From: Amyloporia xantha | Taxonomy: Eukaryota; Basidiomycota; Agaricomycetes; Polyporales; Adustoporiaceae | Direction of reading: 5' to 3' | NCBI GenBank assembly: GCA_036971615.1 | Contig: JAYKKR010000001.1 | Span: 2,046,001-2,110,000, forward strand | DNA: 64,000 nucleotides | In this document: in pieces, positions 1 through 12,039 of the stretch | Layout: each line of letters begins with the position of its first letter | How positions within the stretch are numbered: the stretch's first letter is position 1 | The notes under the pieces: generated by a model | Seen by the model: only the letters and a program-made list of their open reading frames with translations | What the model was told of the DNA's origin: nothing | The model's database searches: none | Program-made: the position numbers and the translations under genes

Positions 1-2116
1 TTCCATACCGCGAACACCGTCAGGTGTCTCGCAGCGATCGTCGCTATTCGTTCGAGATGGTGTTTCGCCTGTCACACGTTCCTTCTCGTCTCCGCTGTTG
101 AGCACATCCACTTTGCAGAAAGCACCGCGCATGGACTCATCCTCACCAACCACACCAACTGGAGGAGCTTTCACAGGTCCTTTGCCGCAAGTCTCTGCTT
201 CCAATTTGGAAGTTCTCATGTCTCCAATCCCTGAGTCTCCCTCCGCCTCCTCCAGTCGAGCTCCTCTCTTCGATGATCCTGAGGATGCCAAAATGACAGA
301 GCAGTCCAAGCGAATGGCGGCTATCCAAGCGGCCTTGACCGATATCATTGCTTTAGACAAACGTGACGACCTTCGCGGTGGTAGTTCTGCGGAAAGTATA
401 CAGAGTGTGAAGACTACTCCTAGTGTCATTGAGGATGGGAAGCGTAGTGGCGCTCTTTTTGATGATATCGACGAAGAAGATGAAAGGCCAGAAGACGATG
501 GCGATAAAGGTCATGGATCGTTCCAACTTGCCGGCCCGGGGGATCTGCAGCTTTCGCATGAAATTGCCCGGTTGGCGCACAAAATCGAGACACTTCAATC
601 ACAGGATGCAATGCTGGACACATTGATCAAGAAAGCGGAACTGACTGGAGATGCACAAGAACTGAAACTGCTCCGAAAGTCCAGATCATCACTCACGAGA
701 GAATTACGGGAGCTCAAATTTCAGAAGTCTCAATACGAACAGCAGGAATCAGCTAATCGCCTACTCTCCGATCGTACGAAGGTCGCCATCGTGAATTCGA
801 CGGTGGGTGAAGAGGAGGGAAAGTCGGTCGTTCGCTATTTGATCGAGGTTCAACAATTGTCACCAGATGGGACATTCAGTTCCGGATGGGTGGTCGCGCG
901 CCGCTACAACGAATTTTTCAGCATGCATAACAAGTTGAGAGAGCGCTATGCATTGGTGCGAAACTTAGACTTTCCAGGAAAGCGCCTCGTGACGTCGCTC
1001 TCAGGGAGCTTTGTTGACTCTCGTCGTATTGCCCTAGAAAAGTACTTGCAGGTAGGTGGGATCTGGTGATGCCAATACCAGACAGACACTTACCGCCTAA
1101 TGCAGAGTCTTATCGCTATTCCTGCCGTCTGTGAAAGCGACGAGCTTCGAAACTTCCTATCTCGTGACTCGCCCTTCATCGCGAGTGAGTCCATCAGTTC
1201 AACAGCCAAGACCAATGCTCCTCCTCGAGGGAAAGGCCTTGTCCGTACAATGTACCAATCCGTCACCGAAAGCATAGATGATATGTTCTTTGGGCCTTCT
1301 ATGCTTGATGTCATCATCCAACGCTTGACTACTCAAGCTGCTGAATTTGCCGGTATTGTCGGCAGTGGGATACATGACGAAGACCTCGTTGCACAGGCGT
1401 TGAGGGCTTCCGGGAGGTCCACGTCTGACGACGCACTTCTCCAGCTTTCTGGAGACTTGAAGCCCCTTCAGGGAGAAACAAGCAGTTCGACGTTCTCCTC
1501 TCCCATTTGCGATCTTGTCCTCGCTGTGTTTGAACTTGACAAGAAAAATAATTGGCTGAGGCGACAAGCCATCGTCATTATTCTTCAGCAAGTTTTCGGT
1601 GACACTATTGAACGGTGAGAATATAATGTATCATTCTTAATAATTTGACTAAAGTCGACTGGCTACGTTCAGTAAGATACGCGAAACATTCAAGGCCTAC
1701 GTAGACGAACCTCATCTAATGTCTTATATCAATATATTCCGAGACAGTCTCTGGCCTAGCGGCCAGCTGAAGCCGGCTGGAGTACCTCGTACGGCCGAGG
1801 AGAAACTTCGCACCAGGGATGAAGCCAATCGCAAACTCTCTGCCTTGATGCCAGGTCAGTGAAACTAGAGTATGTTGCCGCCTAACGTGGATGTATTATT
1901 CACATTGTCTACTCAGATTTGGTCGCGAACATGATTGGGCGATCGAACGCACGTCGGGGTGCACGAAGGATTTTCGCAGTGCTCCAGAACCGGCGTCTCA
2001 ATCAGCATCTCCTGTACACCATAGTGGATGAGGTGCGTTCAATCACATTCAATACCTGACGACCGCTCATCAATACTTTGTAGGTCTTTGCTACGCTCTT
2101 CGCAGACCAACCTTGA
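1..2116 (+). CDS. MDM1: MDM1/SNX13-like sorting nexin, 3' part (5' end outside window)
   Basis: The frame is open to the window edge, so the N-terminus (PXA and RGS domains in this family) lies upstream. Exons 1-1051, 1106-1614, 1673-1854, 1917-2032 and 2084-2116 join through GT-AG introns into 629 residues. Seen in order: a Ser/Pro- and acid-rich linker; a coiled coil near residues 175-245; a PX domain with the lipid-binding RRYNEF and the DFPGKR motif; and a C-terminal nexin domain containing FELDKKNNWLRRQAIVI. Yeast Mdm1 and animal SNX13/14 proteins tether the ER to vacuoles or lipid droplets, and PX domains bind phosphoinositides; that role is inferred from the family. The last exon holds only ten codons before the stop. 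The 3' end faces TRM6 tail to tail, 131 bp away. Confidence 0.9.
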
Positions 2117-2247
2117 TCGCACCTCGCTACTTGCGGTGATCATTTATAATGGTTCCTTGTATACCCGTTATGACTTGCCTACATATATATTCGTGTATGT
2201 TGTAAATCGCTATAATACTTTTCGTGGTGATATTTCGATCATCGTAC

Positions 2248-4143
2248 TTATCCATCTGCCACGTGTCCCTGAGCAGCATCCTCAGCATTCTGTGATGTGA
2301 AACTCGCCGGTGTTGATGTTTCATCAACATCACTCTCCAATTTTACTTTCTTCGACTGATGTCGATGTGTCATGACAGATGATGCATCAGGATCGTCATA
2401 ACTAATGCACAACAGTTCAGAACTGAGTAGACAACAGAAATACGGAGGAGACTGACATTTTGATGGTGTGCAGAATGAAGCCGCCGGATCCTGACATATT
2501 CATGGTCGGATGGGTACGTCCCGGTAATACCTAACACTGTCCTCAGCTTAGTTGCATATAAGGAATGATTGAAAGCTTGCCTGGTAGCGTCTCAGCCAAG
2601 GTTCTGACACAGCGGGACCTAGATACTGCGGATTGTCACGCAGCCTATTCTGTAGCTCTGCTACAACCTGAACTTCGGATTACCAGCAGCCCGACACAGA
2701 AGCCAACATAAGTCACTTGCCTGAATATAGGGACTGTGGACTACAATTGAGGCAGAGCCAGCGAGATAGGGAAGTAGTTTCTGCAATATCGAATAGGGTT
2801 CGTATTCACTGGCCACCACAAGACTGTAGTAACGTCGCATGAGGTATCATGGGTTCATGAAGCACAGTACATACCCATCGAATTCTCCTGCGAAGAGCTC
2901 CTCCCGGGTCTGCATGAGTAGATCTGAAACGGCCTTCCGCTTATTCAGCCTTTGTTTCTGTGCCTCTGATTTAACTTTCCTGAGGATGGTTCTGGTGGCG
3001 GCACGACTACCTAGGTGTGAGTGGTCCGGAATGACCTGGCAAAAGATTGCCATTTGAGCTTACTAGGCGTATATTCCTCGTCTGCTGTAGCCCAATTGAG
3101 AGAGGACAGCACTTGATGGACTTCTTTCCTGAAATTCATGTGCACTACTACTGGATATGCGGGGGGAGAATCGACGTCACAGACAGTAATGAGCCGGCCA
3201 TTTCCTATTTTGAGACAATAGGACGGTCAATACGGAGCCTCGGTGAAGCGATGGCATGTTCTCACCACCTAGACGTTCCAATATTCCCGCAACAATTACC
3301 CCAGACGCATCATCTACCGCAAGATATCTGCCTCCCGGCCGAATATTGGCTAAATTCAGTATTTGTGACAGTGCATCAGGACGAATATCGCGTAGTCTAT
3401 TTTGATCCTTGTTAAACCAATAGTCGCAAACGTTGAATGCCGAAGGTTGAACGACAGTGAAAGATTTAGAGTATCTGTTCATAAAATGAATCAGTCAGCG
3501 AGAGGCTATAGATTCGATGCTAACGGACGTACTTCGCTTCCTTCCGTTTCTTGTACTTCTCCTTACTATACCCAGTTTTGAGGGAATAATTAGCATGTTG
3601 CTCAATCTGCTTCTTAATGATTTCCTTCATATGGAACATGTGAGCCCTATAAAATAAGGACATAATGTAAATAACACATACATCAGCATGTAAACCGGAT
3701 TTCTTCAGCGCTTCAATCTCTTCAGAGGTTAGAGGCTGTACAAATTCTCCGTCATTAATTAGTTCGTTTGTAGCGTCCGTGTCTTCTGTTAGAGACATGA
3801 GCAAGAAGGACTCTTAAGGACACGGGATTCCTACCTACTTCCTGCAAGGTGCGAGGAGGTACGATTTTGAGCTTCTTGTCGATGATTTCGTATGTCATGC
3901 CATACGGCTGCCCCAGTAATTCATTGGCATAGAAGGTGCCAAATTTTCCCAGGTTTGCTGTCCTAGTTACAACTTCAGTAAATGCTAAGGAGAGACCGAA
4001 ACTGTGTCGCACGAGTCTTTCTCCAGCTTCCAGGTCTTGATATCTCCACTCGGTAGCTTCAGCAAGAGTGTATGACCAGCTTGGATAGTGTCTTCCCGCT
4101 TTCCATCAGCCAGATAATGAGATGGCCCTTCGCCAATGTCCAT
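2248..4143 (-). CDS. TRM6: tRNA (adenine-58-N1) methyltransferase non-catalytic subunit
   Basis: Eleven exons (4143-4013, 3962-3835, 3785-3682, 3624-3533, 3474-3266, 3204-3064, 3010-2875, 2823-2721, 2667-2581, 2530-2457, 2401-2248) sum to 1359 nt and 452 residues. Trm6/Gcd10 pairs with catalytic Trm61 to make m1A58 in tRNA, including initiator tRNA-Met. Diagnostic blocks are KLPSGDIKTWKLEKD, FYANELLGQPYGMTYEI, RDIRPDALSQIL, VCDVDSPPAYP, FDGLVVASEYEP and a C-terminal WLRRYQVLPGRTHP followed by MSGSGGF. The start is the ATG before DIGEGPSHY; the frame is open further upstream, but that sequence lies in the short divergent promoter shared with the UCS gene (210 bp). Two consecutive introns (2668-2720 and 2531-2580) begin with GC instead of GT, in the context CAG|GCAAG. 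Confidence 0.93.
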
Positions 4144-4353
4144 TTTGAAAGAATTTCTGAAAGACGAGCGACCTGAGGTTCCAGGAATGAGACTGGCGCG
4201 CACGTGCCTGTCTCGACAAGGATCGCGATGGTGAGTCGCCGACGCGCTCGCGACTATCTCGCTACTTTCCACGGCAACCCTCAGCTGCATATATACTAAT
4301 AGGTTCCCGGACGTCGTCTGGATTCTAGAGTCGTACCTCTTTCTGTGATTAAA

Positions 4354-6476
4354 ATGGATCCGCTCGAAGTTCAGCTGGATGCAATTCTTCAGAGCCCCCA
4401 GGCCGATTCGCGCACAACACTCCTTCCACAAGAGCTGTCCACTCTGACCACCGCATTCCTGCCATCTCGGCCGGCATCCTTACATTCCAAGGCGTACATT
4501 GTACTTTCTGATATTTGCCAACAACTTCGAAACGCCTCGCGCAAGTCGGTCGGCAAGCAAGAGGCGGATGCTGCCACGCAGTCCTTGCATAGGATATTTG
4601 GCCTTTGTATTACATCTCGTTTATCAGACACGGTCGAGGTGGATATTCTTGCGGGGCTATGCTTCCTAACCGCCTTATTTGAAGTTGACTGGCAATCAGC
4701 TTCCTCTGTCTTCCAGGAAGACGGAGTCCTCGAAACGATCATGGATGCAATGGATTTATTTTCTGCTTCACTACAGATCTCAAGAGCCGTCGCACGTTTG
4801 TTCGCGCAAGCTAGTGGCCATAAGGCATGTCGTACTCTCATCTCGTCCCAACATTACCAATGGCTCGAGGGAAAGGCACGTCAGACTAGCGATAGTGCAC
4901 TTCGTGCGGCTGCGGCAGTTGCTCTGGTCAAGCTGTCGCGGGGAGTAGGAGCAGATACTTCCGAGCTGAATGTGGAAGAGAAGCCAATCACATCAACTGA
5001 TGACGAAGGGCTTGTGAAGCTGATGCGAGGGTTGGTGGTAGATGTGCATGATCCTGCACCTCTCGCAGATGCTATAGAAGGGCTGGCTTATATGAGTACG
5101 GATCCGAATGTCAAGGAGATTCTAGCGAACGACTCGTCCTTCCTAAAGCGCTTGTTTTCCCTTGTTCCCTCGTCGTAAAGGTACGACTAATCGGGATCCC
5201 GAGGACATAGCGAAGTCGCCGTTCTATGGAGTGGCCATCACTGTACTGAACATGTGCTCATATCGACCCCGCCTCTCCGACGAAGAGGCACAGATCGCCA
5301 AGCTCAGGCGCATGGCCAAAGCCCCAGCCAGTTCTTCGAATGCTGCTCAAGGCTCGGAGAGCAATCCCTTGGACGACGACGATCGCGTTAGGAAACGTGG
5401 TCAGAAGCTCATAGAGTGTGGTGTACTGGACGCCCTCACCGCGGCTGTGCGAGCCACAGAAAGTCGTGCAGTCAGACTGACTGTTGGCAAAATCCTGCTC
5501 AATCTGATCGGCGACACAGCCAATCGTGGACGAATCCTTCAGGCGGGAGGCGCGAAAGCACTGATGCTGATTATTCAGGGTACTCTACCCACTCCAAAGA
5601 CCAATGCGCCGCCGCAATCATTACAGCAGCTTCAGCTGGATGCCTCAGATATCGAGCCTATTCAAGCTTTGGCAAAGCTTGCAATTACTTCTTCTCCCAT
5701 CCAGGTCTTTGGTCCTAACGAAGGGGCGCTCTATGATGCCATTCGCCCCTTTGCGATCATGCTCATCCATCCATCCTCGAATCTGCTGCAGCGCTTCGAG
5801 GCACTGATGGCTCTCACCAACCTGTCATCTCAGAGCGAAGAAGTCGCCATGAGGATTGCTCGTACAAATGACCTGCTCAATAAAGTCGAATTGCTCATGT
5901 TGGAAGAGCACACGATGGTCAGACGAGCGGCGACCGAGCTCATCTGCAATCTTGTCGGAGGGTGCGAGGAGGTATTTAATAAATACGGTGGCGAAAGGTC
6001 TACTGCGTCGAAATCGAAACTTGAAGTTCTTATCGCTCTATGTGATGTGGATGATTTACAGACGCGGCTTGCAGCATCTGGTGCAGTGGCTACGTTGACC
6101 TCTTCTCCTGACGCATGTCAGTCCCTGTTAGAACTGGAGCGCGAGCGGCACCGAGTGCTACCTATACTTGGTCAACTGGTCGATCCAACAATTGTGATTG
6201 TGACCGACGAAGATGACGACTCTGACGATGAAAGAGCCGGAAAAAGCGGATCCTGGCCTAGTGCATCGAGGAGTTGTTTGTCTTCGCAATGTTTTCTCAT
6301 CAGTCCGGGATCCTGCCAGACGGAAGGAACTAGCGACGGAGGCTGAACGCATAGGGTTGGTGCGCGCACTTGTGGGCGTCATCAAGTCGTCCGAGAATGG
6401 AAACGCACCTGCGCTGCGACCAACCGCAGAATTGATCAAGTGGTTATTAGAGAGTGGCATCGAGATCACTGTCTAA
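4354..6476 (+). CDS. SHE4: UCS-domain myosin chaperone (She4/Rng3/UNC-45 type), two frame breaks
   Basis: Intronless armadillo-repeat protein of about 706 residues. UCS proteins fold and stabilise myosin motor domains with Hsp90 and Hsp70. Three overlapping frames carry one continuous protein. Frame one ends in LKRLFSLVPSS; frame two resumes with RRKGTTNRDPED and runs through helical repeats such as GKILLNLIGDTANRG and ALMALTNLSSQSEEVA; frame three carries LVHRGVVCLRNVF to the end. Both breaks need one base skipped, at the CCC run 5167-5169 and the AAA run 6231-6233. The span is 2123 nt, which is 2121 plus the two extra bases. I found no intron that repairs the first break. The second could be a 37-nt intron with a poor donor. 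One-base assembly insertions are the simplest reading. A class I myosin gene lies 5.6 kb downstream on the same strand. Confidence 0.85.
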
Positions 6477-7079
6477 ATGCCTGCGACGGTCAGCAATATG
6501 TATGAATGACTGATATTCTAATGGTCTGGTTTGAATCCGCTACATTGTATGTTATCTGCGCTTATTGATGCTCCAAGCCGTTGACAATACCATGTAGATG
6601 CTATGTCAATATAGCCTCGCGTTCCAGTCAGTGACTGGAAGAAATTCACTGTCGTCAGTACTTGACATCTGAGAGTCGGGGGCTGCATACCCCGCACTCG
6701 GCCCGGTAGCCCGTGTTAATTCTAATATTCAGCCTAACATCACAGTAGAGACAAAGGGTTGTAATCTACATGTCATGAGAGCACCATGCCTCAAACATTA
6801 TCTTGACGGCGGCTGGGGGGTTATCTCTACACCACACTGGAAGCGGCCGTTCCGTTGGCTCACCGTTCCGTACGGCTCGGACCCCCTGCCATCGGCAGGT
6901 TGTCCCATGATCGTGCGTATGACCTTTTGTTTGTTGTATCCACGAATATAGTTGGCATTCGTAAAGTACTCACCCTATCGCATATTCTAAGCATTGCGTG
7001 CTTCTTCCTTCCAATCTGCAGTTATATTGACAGCAAGTCATCGCGATGCCCACTATCTCCCCGGGTATCGCTCTCCACA
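6477..7079. other. Intergenic region between the UCS gene and the reductase gene
   Basis: About 600 bp with no convincing reading frame. It holds the 3' flank of the UCS gene and the presumed promoter of the reductase gene. A GC-rich stretch near 6670-6715 could fold, but I recognise no RNA gene in it. Confidence 0.5.
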
Positions 7080-10000
7080 ATGCCTGCTCCTACATTTGCT
7101 GCTCTATCTCTGACAGAGCTGGTAGCCTTCCGAGCTCGTAAGTTACCCCTGACATTACAAATCTATTAATCTAATCCCTCTATTCAGGCGACCAGCCCGA
7201 CGACGTTGCTATATATACAGGTATAGATGAGCCAGGTGATATATTGAGACCGCTCACGTACAGTGTTTCCGCATAAGATAATATGTGCATGAACTAAGTT
7301 TCAGGATTCATCAGGTATTCACAAGTTCAAAGAGCTGTAGATCGTCTCTGTGCCCATTATTCTGGACTCGGTCTCTTACCACCAGTAGGAGAGAACGGTC
7401 TGCCACCTCCACGCAACATTGCTGTGTTGACATCTACCGCGATTGACGAATCACTTCTCGAGATTGCGCTTGCTAAGTTGGGACTGAGTCCGCTGCTCCT
7501 CTCGGTCAACAATTCAGTTCCCGCCGTGGCACATCTTTGCAAGTTAACCAATTCGACACACTTGATATACGGCTCTAGATTTCCAGCCGAGGCAAATGAA
7601 GTACAAAGAATTCTGGCTGAACAAGGATACCAGCTCGAGATCGTACCAGACAAGCGTTTCCCTCTTTGGAGTGCAGGCGGCGTTGATGACACGAAAATCG
7701 AGTCATTTTCCTCCTGTCTTACAGCCGAAGGATGAAAAGGACAGAATAGCCGTGATTTTGCACTCATCGGGTTCTGTGCGCATTTGTGTTGCTTGACCTT
7801 ACATCTTATATTGACATGGACGTTTCTATGCAACTTACTTTATAGACTGGGTTCCCAAAGCCTGTATACATCACACACATAGCCATGATTGCAAACATCG
7901 CTGGGTTTGTATCAAAGACCGGTTTCAGTGCACTCCCTGTGTATCATGGGTTTGGTCACTATAGCGTGTGCGTGATGCATCAGTTGTTCATGACCGAATC
8001 GAAGTTCTGACAGTTGTTTTTAGATTTCGCTGCTACTATGCTGGCGTACCATTTGTATTATTTCCTCCTCATCTGCCTTTAACCTCTGCCAACATCTGCA
8101 GAGTGATCAGGGCAATTCCCGTGCCTTGCCCGTTGTGCTTTGCAGTGCCGTATGTGATTAAAGTAAGAATTACCTCTCAGGGCCTAGCTTCCGCGTGAGC
8201 TGAAATACCTATAAGCTTCTTGGCGAGACGGAAGAAGGAGTCCGCGCCCTCGCAGCGTTTGAAAGTATTACATTTGCCGGGGCCGCAGTTCCTGTAAGTT
8301 TCTTGGCTTTCTGTGCTACCGTTCATTTACATCTATCGACCGTCACTCTGAAAGGATGATCTGGGCGATCGACTGACCGCTGCTGGCGTTAACATCAATG
8401 CCATATACGGTACCACAGAGGTAAAGCCACTCGTCAGTTTATTGATTCATATTGAGCATAACACCTCGTCTCAGACAGGCTCGCTTATCAAGTCCACTCG
8501 CGACTTCAAGAATGACAAAGCCTGGAACTGGTTACGCATGGAAGGTCCCATAAAGGATTATCTGGTGATGGAGGATCGCGGCTCCAATACCTTTGAATCC
8601 GTTGTCAAGGACGGGTGGCCTGCAAAGATTCAGTCTAATCGTCCCGATGGGTCCTATGCTACCAAGGACCTATTCGTTCGGCACAAGGAGAATTTGAATT
8701 GGTATAAATATGTCGGACGGCTAGATGATACCTTGGTACAAGTTCTGGGAGAGAAAACAAACCCTGGTACATTTTTACTAAATATGCGTGAAATATTCGG
8801 GCTCACGTCTTACAATATAGTTCCAATCGAGCTCGCTATCCGCGGTAACAGCCCTTATATAGAAGAGGCGATTGTCTTTGGAGAAGGCAGACCACAAGTT
8901 GGCTGTCTGATTTTACCCTCAGAACTCGGAAAAGACCTGTCGAAGGACCGAAATGCATTCTTGCAGCAGGTATGGCCTGTGATTGAAGAAGCAAATGCGC
9001 AAGCTCCGACGCACTCCCGTATCTTACCAGAAATGGTCTATATCCTTGAGTGAGCATGATCATCGATCCCGTAGCTCTTCTCTACTTGTTCACACGCATC
9101 ATGCAGTTATGGAACTCAGGCAAGTATGCTTGATTCGGCATGCAAATTAATTGTAACGTTTATATGATTACTTGCGGTCATAGATACCACAAGCCACCAA
9201 AATGTCGATTCTCAGGCCATCTTGTTACGCCAAATTCAAAAACATCATCGGTATGTTGTTATCTACATTGTTGGTGCCGGTGGCTCGCAGCTCGCTCTGT
9301 CTCTAACTTCTGTTCCCCTCTCAGACTCCGTGTATGATCACTTCGAGAACGGCTCAGGGGGGACGAAACTGGATCTATCTCAACCAGAGCTTGAAGATTT
9401 TTTGTTCAATGCTATAACACAAACGCTTGGCGCATCAAAGGCTGTAAAGCTTACAAAAACATCGGAGCTCTTCGCATTCGGTGTTGACTCACTGCAGGCA
9501 ACAAGGATTCGCAACATATGCCAGAAAGAGTTAGAGCTCAATGGACATAGTCTTGGACAGAACGGTGAATGGTTACGGCAGCATTTCATCCCATATCTAA
9601 CTGATATTCCATGCAGTTGTATATGAAAATCCGTCTGTCGAGAAGTTCGTTAGCTCTCCCGCTAATCGGTGAATTGGTTCCTGGCTAATTGAGCGATAGA
9701 TTGGCTGCATATATTTTGGCTGTGCGATCTGGAGGCGACATCACTGAATCTGATGAACAGCAGCATGCGACAATGCTGGCTATGGTTGACAAATGGAGCG
9801 CCAAGTTTGACCTACGACAAAGAGCCTCACAGAATGGCCTCTACGCGAAGAGCGCACCGCAAACCGTGGTATGTATGGCAGTTGCTGCCGTACTGCAGCT
9901 CTGATGTACTTCCTCAGGTCCTTACAGGGGCAACTGGTTCGCTTGGAGCACATATCCTCCAACAACTTGTGACATCTCCGTCAATCTCGCATGTTATCTG

Positions 10001-11242
10001 TCTTTCGCGTGCCAAGTCGCATCAAGACTCGCTGGATCGCCTGAAAGAGTCTCTGAAGACTCGTCGCTTATCCGTAACGCCTGAGCAATGGGAGAAGGTC
10101 GACTCGTTCTCTGCAAACGTCAACGAAGATCAGCTGGGTTTGTCTCCTGCAGAATACGCAGGAATCCTCTCACAGACGACGGCTGTCATCCATGTTCGTG
10201 TTTCTATTCTCAGGTATTGGGGGGTATTGGGCAATTGCTGAACATCTGCGCATTACAGAACGCATGGCCAGTTAATTTCAATATGAGCGTTAGCTCTTAC
10301 GATGAACACATTGGTGGCGCGCTGAATCTCATCAACCTTTGTCTTCGTTCGACAAAGTCGCAATCGCCCTCTTTCTTCTTCAGCTCGTCAATCGCAGCAC
10401 GGTCAGGCTCTTCGGAACCTGTATGTATGGAAGATTTCCCGGCGAGTCCGACAACAGCCCTCGCCACAGGCTACGGAAGGAGTAAGTGGGTTGTTGAGAA
10501 GCTCTGCGAGCGTGCGGCGAAAAGTACACCCATTAATATCGGTGTGCTGCGCATCGGACAACTTGTCGGAGACACTGAGAAGTATAGTCTTTCACTTTTT
10601 TGTCATTGGAAAAACATTGAAGTGCCTGCCTAACAGTGGGGTCTGGAACGAAACGGAAGCTTGGCCTCTAATGTTCAAATCAGTCATGGCCACGGGTGCC
10701 CTGCCTCAGCTCCAGGACGTAAGCTACAGGCAAATGACAGCACCTGCTATTACAACTTACGAAAACAATTCACAGCGTCCCCAGTGGCTTCCTGTGAACG
10801 TCGCAGGACAGGCCATTGTAGAGATCGTCACACAGCGTGATCAACTCAAGTCTGCCGTGTATCATATCGTGAACCCTAACGTGTCGAGCACCTGGGACAC
10901 CGTGCTCGCAGGTCTCCGAAAAGGGGGCATGCAGTTCGACGTGGTGGACCGTGCGCAATGGCTAGATCGCTTGGCCAAGTCAGACCCGGATGGTGAACGC
11001 AACCCTGCAATTAAGCTCCTGGTGGGTGGCTAGTTCAAAATATCCTCCTGATTTCATGCTAACGCATCGTGAAGCCTTACTATCGCAAGCGATACGGTAA
11101 ACCAAGTGACCGACCCCCGATAGAGTTTCGCGTAGACTCAACGAGCAAGGTTGCACCAAGCATTGCCAATCCTCCAGCGATCTCAGAGAATCTCGTTAGC
11201 AAGTGGGTACAGCACTGGCGCACCGTGGGTTTCCTGGCATGA
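7080..11242 (+). CDS. Adenylate-forming reductase (adenylation-thiolation-reductase)
   Basis: Eighteen exons (7080-7137, 7188-7257, 7315-7775, 7846-7967, 8024-8162, 8216-8293, 8355-8420, 8475-8766, 8821-9049, 9107-9119, 9184-9250, 9325-9564, 9617-9644, 9700-9868, 9918-10193, 10259-10581, 10637-11021, 11075-11242) give about 1060 residues. The domain order matches basidiomycete acid-activating reductases: an AMP-binding domain (HSSGSTGFPKP, YHGFGH, IYGTTETGS, YVGRLDD), a carrier domain with the phosphopantetheine serine in FGVDSLQATRIR, and an NADPH reductase domain (VLTGATGSLGAH, catalytic Tyr and Lys in GYGRSKW, AWPVNFN). The enzyme should activate a carboxylic acid, load it on the carrier and release it as an aldehyde; the substrate cannot be read from sequence. 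No other biosynthetic gene adjoins it. One base too many appears at the TTTT run 7706-7709, unless a 43-nt intron with a weak GTTGAT donor is used instead. Exon 10 is only 13 nt, and the next intron is GC-AG. Confidence 0.9.
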
Positions 11243-12039
11243 GATCGATATAGCGGGTCCTTCACGTATCCATCACCAAATCGCAAAGTAGACAGTTTCC
11301 ATAGAAGAATATGAAGATATCTTCTACCCGTTGAAGTCAAATTGAAGGGTCTAAGCTTTGATACTGCAAAGGAACCGCACACCAAAACATTCAACTTGAC
11401 TGTGTGGTTATACCGCTTGGATTTGGAATGTAAATATCCCATTGATACATCGTGAAGGCATTGTGGATGGCCGCAAATATCCAGAAGGGTGTGTACAAGG
11501 ACATGAATATTGCCGTCAACTTTGCTTCCAAGACCGATGTCGAGTCACTGTCGGAAACTCAGAATACTAATTTGTCGGCCACAAGGCAGCTAGCAGGCGA
11601 CCTCTTTTAAGACATTTAGTCCCAACTGGCAAATAGCAAAAATCAACGTCCTAGGATTGGTAGTTGGGGCTACCAGACGGAGATATGGTTAAGGCAGCAG
11701 CAAGACGAGTGTGCGAGTGCGTGGTTTCCGTTGAAGCCATAGCTGGTCAGTGGTCACTCGGCTTTCGGTGGCGACGACATATGTAGTCAGGCACATGCGC
11801 GCAACGCTTGACTGCGCCGCTACAGGCTGCTACCTGTCTATCACAGAATAACCGTACTGCATTCAATTGTATTCAGAACTCCTGTCTATTTCGTTAAGCT
11901 TGGTCTGGTGATCTCAAGCTGTACGGCGACTTTATCGTGCGGAAGACTGCAGGATTCTCCGCGCTGTTTCCGTTCCTAGGCCACATTGCACTCTGGATCG
12001 TATTAGTGCATCCAAACAGTAGAACCGCCCCGTTACACC
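11243..12039. other. Intergenic region upstream of myosin-1
   Basis: About 800 bp holding the 3' flank of the reductase gene and the myosin-1 promoter. The longest antisense frame overlaps the last reductase exon and shows no family resemblance. No other feature seen. Confidence 0.5.

Noticed and set aside
5160..5215. Short intron to repair the first UCS frame break
   Set aside because: Candidate donors and acceptors leave the wrong phase or an intron of about 30 nt with a stop before it; similarity is continuous through the site.
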